From the NCBI RefSeq assembly GCF_963678635.1, contig NC_087062.1:47233283-47297282 (forward strand): DNA of 64,000 bases, written 5' to 3'. Below the pieces are notes generated by a model. It was not told where the DNA came from and made no database searches. It saw only the letters and a program-made list of their open reading frames with translations. The stretch comes from Symsagittifera roscoffensis (Eukaryota; Xenacoelomorpha; Acoela; Convolutidae). Below, piece after piece: positions 49,721 through 59,330 of the stretch (position 1 is its first letter; every line of letters starts with the position of its first letter). The translations under genes were made by a program, and so were the position numbers.

Positions 49721-51559
49721 CAAGGTATGTTTTAGCTGACTTAATGTTTGTTTCTACTGTGCTCGAGATATATTTCGACCGTGCACGAAGTTTGTTTCGA
49801 CGGTCGCTCGAGGTATGTTTCGACTGTGCTCGAAGTATGTTTCGACCGAGCTCGAAGTCTGTTTCGACGGTGCACGAGTCATGTTTTGACCGTCGCTCGA
49901 GGTATGTTTGACCTTGATCGAGGTTTGTTTCGACCGTACTCGAAGTATGTTTCGACCGTGCTCGAGTTGCGTTTTCGACAGTGCTCAACGTATGTTTCAA
50001 CCGTGCTTGAGGTTTGTTTCAACCGTGCTTATGGCATATTTCGACCGTGCACAAGGTATGCTTCGACCGTGCTCGAGGTATGTTTAAACTGACTTGCGGT
50101 ATGTTCTGACCATGCACGAGGTATATTTCGACCGTCGCTCAACGTGTGTTTCTACCGTAGTCGAGATTTGCTTCGACTATGCTTGATGTATGTTTCGACC
50201 GTGCTCGAGGTATGTTTCAACCGTGCTTGAGGTTGGTTTCGACCGTGCACGAGGTATGTTTCGACCGTGCTCGAGTTATGTTTCGACCGTGCTCGAGTTA
50301 AGTTTCGACCGTGCTCGAGATGTGTTACAACCGTGCTTGAGATATCTTTCAGCCGTCGCTCGTGGTATGTTTCGACCGTCGCGCGAAGTTTGTTTCGAGC
50401 ATGCTCGAGTTATGTTTGCGGCAATGCTCGAGAAATGCTTCTACCGTCCACAAAGTATGTTTCGACCGAGCTCGAGGAATGTTTCAACTGACCTGAGGTA
50501 TGTCACTCATGGTATGTGTCTACCGTGCTCGAGGTATGCTTCGATCGTGCACGAAGTTTGGTTCGACCGTCGCTCGAGGTATGTTTCGACCGTAGCTCGT
50601 GGTATGTTTCGACCGTCGCGCAAAGTTTGATTCGACAATGCTCGAGTTATGTTTGCGGCAGTGCTCGAGATATGCTTCGACCGTCCACAAAGTATGTTTC
50701 GGCCGTTCTAGAGGTATGTTTCAACTGACTTGCGGTATGTTCTGACCATGAACGAGGTATATTTCGACCGTCGCTCAAAGTGTGTTTCTACCGTAGTCGA
50801 GATTTGCTTCGACTATGCTTGATGTATGTTTTGACCATGCTCGAGGTATGTTTCAACCGTGCTTGAGGTTGGTTTCGACCGTGCACGAGGTATGTTTCGA
50901 CCGAGCTCGAAGTATTTTCTCGGCAAAGTTCGATATAAGCTTCGAGCGTGCACGGAGTATGTTTCGACCGAGCTCGAGGTATTTTCTCGGCAAAGTTCGA
51001 TTTAAGCTTTGACCGTGCACGGAATAGGTTTCGACCGAGCTCGAGGTAATTTTCGACCGAGCTTTAGGTATGTTTTAACTGACTTAATGTTTGTTTCTAC
51101 CGTGCTCGAGATATATTTCGACCGTGCACGAAGTTTGTTTCGACGGTCGCTCGAGGTATGTTTCGACTGTGCTCGAAGTATGTTTCGACCGAGCTCGAAG
51201 TATGTTTCCACGGTGCACAGGTCATGTTTTGACCGTCGCTCGAGGTATGTTTGACCTTGATCGAGGTTTGTTTCGACCGTTCTCGAAGTTGGTTGCGACC
51301 ATGCTCAATTTTGTTTCAACCGTGCGTGAGGTTTTTTTCGACCGTCGTTCCTGGTATGTTTCGACCGTCGCTCGAAGTATGTTTCGACCGTGCTCGAGTT
51401 GGGTTTTCGACAGTGCTCAAGGTATGTTTCAACCGTGCTTGAGGTTTGTTTCAACCGTGCTTGAGGCATATTTCGACCGTGCACAAGGTATGCTTCGACC
51501 GTGCTCGAGGAATGTTTAAATTGACTTGCGGTATGTTCTGACCATGCACGAGATATAAT

Positions 51560-52420
51560 TCGACCGTCGCTCAAAGTGTATTTCTACCGTAGTCGAGATT
51601 TGCTTCGACTATGCTTGATGTATGTTTCGAGCGTGCTCGAGGTATGTTTCAACCGTGCTTGAGGTTGGTTTCGACCGTGCAAGAGGTATGTTTCGACCGT
51701 GCTCGAGTTATGTTTCGACCGTACTCGAGTTATGTTTCGACCGTGCTCGAGATGTGTTACAACCGTGCTTGAGATATCTTTCGGCCGTCGCTCGTGGTAT
51801 GTTTCGACCGTCGCGCGAAGTTTGTTTCGACCATGCTCGAGTTTTGTTTGCGGCAATGCTCGAGAAATGCTTCTACTGTCCACAAAGTATGTTTCGACCG
51901 AGCTCGAGGAATGTTTCAACTGACTTGAGGTATGTCACTCATGGTATGTGTCATCCGTGCTCGAGGTATGTTTCAACTGACTTGCGGTATGTTCTGACCA
52001 TGAACGAGGTATATTTCGACCGTCGCTCAAAGTGTGTTTCTACCGTCGTCGAGATTTGCTTCGACTATGCTTGATGTATGTTTCGACCGTGCTCGAGGTA
52101 TGTTTCAACCATGCTTGAGGTTGGTTTTGACCGTGCACGAGGTATGTTTCGACCGTGCTCGAGTTATGTTTCGACCGTGCTCGAGTTATGTTTCGACCGT
52201 GCTCGAGATGTGTTACAACCGTGCTTGAGATATCTTTCGGCCGTCGCTCGTGGTATGTTTCGACCGTCTCGCGAAGTTTGTTTCGACCATGCTCGAGTTA
52301 TGTTTGCGGCAATGCTCGAGAAATGCTTCTACCGTCCACAAAGTATGTTTCGACCGAGCTCGAGGAATGTTTCAACTGACTTGAGGTATGTTACTTATTG
52401 TATGTGTCTACCGTGCTCGA
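51560..52420 (+). repeat. 456-bp tandem repeat inside copy C1
   Basis: Sequence starting at the GATTTGCTTCGACTATGC marker recurs 456 bp later (about 51,597 and 52,053) and the same pair exists in the other large copy (about 60,172 and 60,628). A 14-bp stunted monomer, TATGTCACTCATGG, ends the first unit near 51,922 and appears in altered form in the second (TTACTTATTG near 52,390). A related unit begins near 50,165. Confidence 0.88.
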
Positions 52421-52499
52421 GATATGCTTCGACCAATCACGAAGTATGTTTCGACTGTGTACGAGGTATGTTTCGACCGTGCTCGAGGTATGTTTCGAC

Positions 52500-53900
52500 C
52501 GAGCTCGAGGTATGATTCGACCGTGCTCGAGGTCTGATTCGACCGTGCACGAATTATGTTACGAATATGCACGAGGTATATTTCGACCGTCACTCGAGGT
52601 ATGTATCGACCGTGCTTGAGGAAGGTTTCGACCAAGCTCCAGATGTGTTTCAACCCTGCTTGAGGTATCTTTCGGCCGTGGCTCGTGGTATGTTTCGACC
52701 ATCGCGCGAAGTTTGTTTCGACCATGCTCGAGTTATGTTTTTCGACCATTCATGAGGTATGTTCGACCGTGCTCGAGTTATGTTTCGACAGTGCTCGAGA
52801 TTTGTTTCGACTGGGCTCGAGGTGGGTTGCGACCATGTTCGAGATGTGTTTCAACCGTGCTTGAGGTATTTTTCGACCGTCGCTCGAGGTATGTTTCGAC
52901 CGCCGCTATTAGTATGTTTCAGCCATGCTCGAGTTATGTTTGCGGCAATGCTCGAGATATGCTTCTACCGTCCACAAAGTATGTTTCGACCGAGCTCGAG
53001 GTATGTTTCAACTGACTCGAAGTATGTTTCGACCATGCACGAGGTATATTTCGACTGTCGCTCAAGGTATGTTTCTACCGTGCTCGAGATATGCTTCGAC
53101 CGATCACGAGGTATGTTTCGACTGTGTACGAGGTATGTTTTGACCGTGCTCGAGGTATGTTTCGACCATGCTCGAGGTATGATTCGAACGTGCTCGAGGT
53201 ATGATTCGACCGTGCACGAACTATGTTACGAATATGCACGAGGTTTTTTTCGAACGTCGCTCGAGTTATGTATCGACCGTGCTCGAGGAAGGTTTCGACC
53301 AAGCTCGACATTTGTTTCAATCCTGCTTGAGGTATCTTTTGGCCATCGCACGAGGTATGTTTCAATCGCCGCTCAAAGTATGTTTCAGCCATGCTCGAGT
53401 TATCATTGAGGCAATGCTCGAGATATGCTTCTACCGTCCACAAAGTATGTTTCGACCGAGCTCGAGGTATGTTTCAACTGACTTGAGGTATGTTTCGACC
53501 ACGCACGAGGTATATTTCGACTGTCGCTCAAGGTATGTTTCTACCGTGCTCGAGATATGCTTCGACTGATCACGAAGTATCTTTCGACTGTATACGAGGT
53601 ATGTTTCGACCGTGCTCGAGGTATGTTTCCACCGTGCTCGAGGTATGATTCGACCGTGCTCGAGGTATGATTCGACCGTGCACGAATTATGTTACGAATA
53701 TGCACGAGGTATGTTTCGACCTTCGCTCGAGGTATGTTTCGACCGTGCTCGAGGAAGGTTTCGACCAAGCTCGAGATGTGTTTCAACACTGCTTGAGGTA
53801 TCTTTCGGCCGTCGCTCGTGGTATGTTTCGACAGTCGCGCGAAGTTTGTTTCGACCATGCTCGAGTTATGTTTTTCGACCCTTCATGAGGTATGTTTCGA
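52500..53900 (+). repeat. 466/667-bp spaced modules inside copy C1
   Basis: The marker TGTTACGAATATGCACGAGG appears near 52,557, 53,224 and 53,690 (spacings 667 and 466 bp), each followed by a GGAAGGTTTCGACCAAGC unit. The first spacing contains an additional ATTCATGAGG and GTGGGTTGCGACC segment. The matching block in the other large copy is at about 61,130-62,475. Confidence 0.85.
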
Positions 53901-54254
53901 CCGTGCTGAAGTTATGTTTCGACCGTGCTCGAAATTTGTTTCGACTGGGCTCGAGGTGAGTTGCGACCATGTTCGAGCTGTGTTTCAACCGTGCTTGAGG
54001 TTTTTTTCGACCGTCGCTCGAGGTATGTTTCGACCGCCGCTCAAACTATGTTTCAGCCATGCTCGAGTTATGTTTGCCGCAATGCTCAATATATGCTTCG
54101 ACCGTCGCTCGAAGTATGTTTCGACCGTGCTCGAGTTAGGTTTTCGACAGCGCTCAAGGTATGTTTCAACCGTGCTTGAGGTTTGTTTGAACTGATCTGC
54201 GGTATGTTTTGACCATGCACGAGGTATATTTCGACCGTCGCTCAAAGTATGTTT

Positions 54255-54660
54255 CAATCGTGCTCGAGATTTGTTTCGACTGGGCTCGAAGTGGGTTGCG
54301 ACCATGTTCGAGATGTGTTTCAACCCTGCTTCAGGTTTTTTCGACCGTCGCTCGAGGTATGTTTCGACCGCCGCTCAAACTATGTTTCAGCCATGCTCGG
54401 GTTATGTTTGCTGCAATGCTCAAGATATGCTTCGACCGTCCACAAAGTATGTTTCGACCGTTCTCGAGATTTGTTTCGACTGGGCTCGAGGTGGGTTGCG
54501 ACCATGTTCGAGATGTGTTTCAACCGTGCTTGAGGTTTTTTTCGACCGTCGCTCGAGGTATGTTTCGACCGCCGCTCAAACTATGTTTCAGCCATGCTCG
54601 AGTTATGTTTGCCGCAATGCTCAATATATGCTTCGACTGTCGCTCGAAGTATGTTTCGAC
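54255..54660 (+). repeat. About 200-bp tandem duplication private to copy C1
   Basis: CTCGAGATTTGTTTCGACTG begins near 54,263 and again near 54,463, followed by the same GTGGGTTGCGACCATGTTCG, CCGCCGCTCAAAC and CAGCCATGCTCG units. The other large copy has one such unit, which accounts for the change of offset from 8,575 to 8,374 bp. This is a copy-number difference that arose after the large duplication or was lost from the other copy. Confidence 0.85.
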
Positions 54661-55634
54661 CGTGCTCGAGTTAGATTTTCGACAGTGCTCAAGGTATGTT
54701 TCAACCGTGCTTGAGATTTGTTTGAACTGACCTGCGGTATGTTTCGACCGTGTTCGAGGTATGTTTCAACCGTCCTTGAGTTATTTTTCGATCATTAATG
54801 AGGTATGTTTCGACCGTGCTCGAGTTAGGTTTCGACCGTGCTCGAGGTATGTTTCGACCGGGCTCGAGGTAGGCTGCGACCATGCTCGAGATGTGTTTCA
54901 ACCGTGCTTGAGGTATTTTTCGACCGTCGCTCGGGGAATGTTTCGACCGTCACTCGAAGTATGTTTCGACCGTTCTCGAGTTAGTTTTTCGACAGTGCTC
55001 AAGATATGTTTCAACCGTGCTCGAGGTACGTTTCAACTGTGCTTGAGCTTTGTTTCGACCGTGCACAAGGTATGTTTCGACCGTGCTCGTGGTATGTTTC
55101 GACCGTCGTGCGAAATTTGTTTCGACCATGCTCGAGTTATGTTTTCGAGCATTCATGAGGTATGTTTCGACCATGCTCGAGTTATGTTTCGACCGTGCTC
55201 GAGTTATGTTTCGACCGTGCTCGAGGTTTGTTTCGACCGGGCTCTAGGTGGGTTGCGACCATGCTCGAGATGTGTTTTAACCGTGCTTCAAGTATTTTTC
55301 GGCCGTCGCTCAAAGTATGTTTCAAATTTGCTCCAGTTATGTTTGCGGTAGTGCTCAAGATATGCTGCAACCGTCCACAAGGTATGTTTCGACCGAGCTC
55401 GAGTTATGTTTCGACCGTCGCTCGAGGTATCGAGGTATGTTTCTGCCGTGCTCGAGATATGTTTCGACTGTGATCGAGTTATGTTTCAACCGTGCTTGAG
55501 TTGTCTTTTGACCATCGCTCGATGTATGTTTCGACCGTCACTCGAAGTATGTTTCGACCGTGCTCGATTTAGGTTTTCGACAGTGCTCAAAGTATGTTTC
55601 AACCGTGTTCGAAGTATGTTTCAAATGACTTGAG

Positions 55635-56700
55635 GTATATTTCGACTATGCACGAAGTATTTTTCGACCGTCGCACAAAATATGTTTCTACCGTAGTCGA
55701 GATTTGCTTCGACTATGTTTGATGTATGTTTCTACCGTGCTCAAGGTGGGTTTCAACCGTGCTTGAGGTTGGCTTCGACTGTGCACAAGGTTTGTTTCGA
55801 CCGTGCTCGAGTTATTTTTCGACCATTCATGAGGTAATTTTTGAGCGTGCTTGAGGTATGTTTCGACCGTGCACGAGATATGTTTCGACCGTCGCTCGAG
55901 GTATGTTTCTGCCGTGCTCGAGATATGTTTCGACCGTGCTCGATTTATGTTTCAACCGTGCTTGAGATGTTTTTCGACCGTCGCTCGATGTATGTTTCAA
56001 CCGTCACTCGAAGTATGATTCGACCGTGCTCGAGTTAGGTTTTCGACAGTGCTCAAGGTATGTTTCAACCGTGCTCGAGGTATGTTTCAACCGTGCTCGA
56101 GGTATGTTTCAAATGACTTGAGGTATGTTTTGACTATGCACGAGGTATTTTTCGACCGTCGCTCAAAATATGATTCTACCGTAGTCGAAATTTGCTTCGA
56201 CTATGCTTGATGTATGTTTCGACCGTGCTCAAGGTGGGTTTCAACCGTGCTTGAGGTTTGCTTCGACTGTGCACAAGGTTTGTTTCGACCGTGCTCGAGT
56301 TATTTTTCGACCATTCATGAGGTAATTTTTGAGCGTGCTTGAGGTATGTTTCGACCGTGCACGAGATATGTTTCGACCGTCGCTCGAGGTATGTTTCTGC
56401 CGTGCTCGAAATATGTTTCGACCGTGCTCGATTTATGTTTCAACCGTGCTTGAGATGTTTTTCGACCGTCGCTCGATGTATGTTTCAACCGTCACTCGAA
56501 GTATGATTCGACCGTGCTCGAGTTAGGTTTTCGACAGTGCTCAAGGTATGTTTCAACCGTGCTCGAGGTATGTTTCAAATGACTTGAGGTATGTTTTGAC
56601 TATGCACGAGGTATTTTTCGACCGTCGCTCAAAATATGATTCTACCGTAGTCGAAATTTGCTTCGACTATGCTTGATGTATGTTTCGACCGTGCTCAAGG
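55635..56700 (+). repeat. 488-bp tandem repeat, two copies
   Basis: The sequence around 55,710-56,100 recurs 488 bp later, with the marker ATTTTTGAGCGTGCTTGAGG near 55,837 and 56,325. The first copy has one extra CAACCGTGCTCGAGG monomer near 56,085 that the second lacks. Private variants include TTCTGCCGTGCTCGAGATATG and GTGGGTTTCAACC. Confidence 0.88.
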
Positions 56701-57590
56701 TGGGTTTCAACCATGCTCGAGTTATGTTCTAACTGACTTGAGGTATGTTTCGACCATGCATGAGGTGTATTTCGACTGTCGCTCAAAGGATGCTTCGACC
56801 GTGCTCGAGATGTGTTTCAATCGTGCTCGAGGTATTTTTCGGCCGTCGCTCGTGGTATGTTTCGACCGTCGCGCGCAGTTTGTTTCGACCATGCTCGAGA
56901 TTTGTTTGAGGCAATGCTCGGGATATGCTTCGACCGTCCACAAAGTATGTTTCGACCGAGCTCGAGGTAGGTTTTAACTGACTTGAGGTTTGTTTCGACC
57001 GCAGTGCTCGAGGTTTGTTTGATCCATGCTCGAGATGTGTTTCAAACGTGCTTCAGGTATTTTTCGGCCATCGCTCGACGCATGTTTCGACCATCGCTCG
57101 AGTTATGTTTCAACCGTGCTTGAGGTGTTTTTCGACCGTCGCTCGATGTATGTTTCGACCGTCACTCGAAGTAGATTTCGACCGTGCTCGAGTTAGGTTT
57201 TCGACAGTGCTCAAGGTATGTTTCAACCGTGCTCGAGGCATGTTTCAAATGACTTGAGGTATGTTTCGACTATGCACGAGGTATTTTTTGACCGTCCCTC
57301 AAAATATGTTTCTACCGTAGTTGAGATTTGCTTCGACTATGTTTGATGTATGTTTCGACCGTGCTCAATGTGGGTTTCAACCGTGCTTGAGGTTTGCTTC
57401 GACTGTGCACAAGGTATGTTTCGACCGTGCTTGAGTTATTTTTCGACCATTCATGAGGTATTTTTCGAGCGTGCTTGAGGTATGTTTCGACCGTGCACGA
57501 GATATGTTTCGACCGTCGCTCGAGGTATGTTTCTGCCGTGCTCGAGATATGTTTCGATCGTGCTCGAGTTATGTTTCAACCGTGCCTGAG
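56701..57590 (+). repeat. Mixed monomers, diverged relative of the 488-bp unit
   Basis: A core module with GCGCGCAGTTTG and GAGGCAATGCTCGGG lies near 56,870-56,930. From about 57,340 the order of the 488-bp unit returns (GTGGGTTTCAACC, AAGGTATG, ATTCATGAGG, GAGCGTGCTTGAGG). A 3-bp-longer monomer, GACCGCAGTGCTCGAGG, occurs near 56,998. No foreign sequence. Confidence 0.78.
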
Positions 57591-58410
57591 GAGATTTTCG
57601 ACTGTCGCTCAAAATATGTTTCTACCGTAGTCGAGATTTGCTTCGACTATGCTTGATGTATGTTTCGACCGTCACTCGAAGTATGTTTCGACCGTGCTCG
57701 AGTTAGGTTTTCGACAGTGCGCAAGGTATATTTCAACCGAGCTCGAGGTATGTTTCGAATGACTTGAGGTATGTTTTGACTATGCACGAGGTATTTTTCG
57801 ACCGTCGCTTAAAAGATGTTTCTACCGTAGTCGAGATTTGCTTCGACTATGCTTGATGTATGTTTCGACCGTCACTCGAAGTATGTTTCGACCGTGCTCG
57901 AGTTAGGTTTTCAACAGTGCGCAAGGTATATTTCAACCGAGCTCGAGGTATGTTTCGAATGACTTGAGGTATGTTTTGACTATGCACGAGGTATTTTTCG
58001 ACCGTCGCTTAAAAGATGTTTCTACCGTAGTCGAGATTTGCTTCGACTATGCTTGATGTATGTTTCAACCGTGCCTGAGGTGTTTTTTCGACCGTCGCTC
58101 AAAATATGTTTCTACCGTAGTCGAGATTTGCTTCGACTATGCTTGATGTATGTTTCGACCGTCACTCGAAGTGTGTTTCGACCGTGCTCGAGTTAGGTTT
58201 TCGACAGTGCACAAGGTATATTTCAACCGAGCTCGAGGTATGTTTCGAATGTTTTGAGGTATGTTTTGACTATGCACGAGGTATTTTTCGACCGTCGCTT
58301 AAAAGATGTTTCTACCGTAGTCGAGATTTGCTTCGACTATGCTTGATGTATGTTTCGACCGTGCTCAAGGTGGGTTTCAACCGTGCTTGAGGTTTGCTTC
58401 GACTGTGCAC
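57591..58410 (+). repeat. 200-bp tandem repeat with one shortened unit
   Basis: CTTCGACTATGCTTGATG occurs at 57,641, 57,841, 58,041, 58,131 and 58,331, so spacings are 200, 200, 90 and 200 bp. The unit is 9 monomers plus 2 bp and carries private CGCTTAAAAGATG, CGTCACTCGAAG and GTGCGCAAGG variants. The 90-bp unit is an internally deleted version. The repeats look almost identical. Confidence 0.92.
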
Positions 58411-59310
58411 AAGGTATCTTTCGGCCTTCGCTCGTGTTACGTTTGGACCGTCGCGAAATATGTTTCAACCATGCTCGAGTTATGCTTTAACTGACTTGAG
58501 GTATGTTTCGACCATGCATGAGGTATATTTCGACTGTCGCTAAAGGTATGCTTTGACCGTGCTCGAGATGTGTTTCAATCGTGCTCGAGGTATTTTTTGG
58601 CCGACGCTCGTGGTATGTTTCGACGTCGCGCGCAGTTTGTTTCGACCATGCTCGAGATATGTTTGCGGCAATGCTCGAGATGTGCTTCGACCGTCCACAA
58701 AGTATGTTTCGACCGAGCTCGAGTTATGTTTTGGACCATTCATGAAGTATTTTCGACCGTACTCGAGTTATGTTTCGACCGTGCTCGAGGTTTGTTTCGA
58801 CCGGGCTCGAGGTGGGTTGTGACCATGCTCGAGATGTGTTTCAACCATGCTTGAGGTTTTTTTCGATCGTCGTTTGAGGTATGCTTCGACCGACACTCGA
58901 AGTATGTTTCGACTGTGCACGAGTTAGGTTTTCGACAGTGCTCAAGGTATGTTTCAACCGTGCTTGAGGTATCTTTCGGCCGTCGCTGGTGGTATGTTTC
59001 GACCGTCGCGCGAAGTTTGTTTCGACAATGCTCGAGATATGTTTGCGGCATTGCTCGAAATATCCTTCGACCGTCCACAAAGTATGTTTCGACCGAGTTC
59101 GAGGTAAATTTTAACTGACTCGAGGTATATTTGGACCGCCGTGCTCGAGGTTTGTTTCGACCGGGCTCGAGGTGGGTTGCGACCATGCTCGAGATGTGTT
59201 TCAACCGTGCTTGAGTTATTTTTCGACCGTCGCTCGAGGTATGTTTCGACCGTCGCTCGAAATATGTATCAACCATGCTCGAGTTATGCTTACGTTAATG
59301 CTCGAGATAT
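58411..59310 (+). repeat. Rearranged core modules before the large duplication
   Basis: Contains modified core modules near 58,665 and 59,043 and several irregular monomers: a deletion form TTCGACGTCGCGCGCAG near 58,620, an insertion form GGACCGCCGTGCTCGAGG near 59,135, and CTTACGTTAATGCTCGAG near 59,291. The density of irregular joins is higher here than elsewhere, just before the breakpoint. Confidence 0.78.
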
Positions 59311-59330
59311 GGTATGTTCGAGATATATAA
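59311..59330. other. Junction scar at the left edge of copy C2
   Basis: These 20 bases (GGTATGTTCG then AGATATATAA) do not fit the 22-bp phase. The 9-bp string TCGAGATAT ends the monomer just before the scar (59,302-59,310) and is repeated inside it (59,318-59,326). Homology to 50,734 begins immediately after, at 59,331. I read this as filler sequence formed when the large duplicated segment was joined in. Confidence 0.75.

Larger units (their letters stand above)
46531..50733 (+). repeat. Mixed TCGGCAAAG-type domain, weak 1.06-1.48-kb spacing
   Basis: Several markers recur at different offsets: GCTTCGACTATGCTTGATG at about 47,020 and 48,084 (1,064 bp), GCTCGATATAAGC at 47,641 and 49,053 (1,412 bp), and GGTGCAGGAGTCATTTTTTG at about 47,372 and 48,852 (1,480 bp). 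The inconsistent offsets show several overlapping rearrangements. The block from 50,560 to 50,730 resembles 4,320-4,500, more than 46 kb away. The inverted repeat at 48,441 lies here. Confidence 0.78.
50734..55634 (+). repeat. Segmental copy C1 (about 8.6-kb offset pair with 59331-64000)
   Basis: The largest duplication in the window. Offsets are 8,597 bp at the left, 8,575 bp from about 50,915 (one 22-bp monomer is missing from the other copy), 8,374 bp after about 54,450 (this copy has an extra roughly 200-bp unit) and 8,366 bp after 55,430 (this copy has an 8-bp repeat in GGTATCGAGGTATG). Single-base differences are scattered, for example CATCCG against CTACCG at 51,952. The match continues to the right edge of the window. 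Confidence 0.93.

Noticed and set aside
59311-59330. TATA box in AGATATATAA
   Set aside because: It lies in a junction scar in satellite sequence, with no downstream gene or other promoter element. The match is short and expected by chance.
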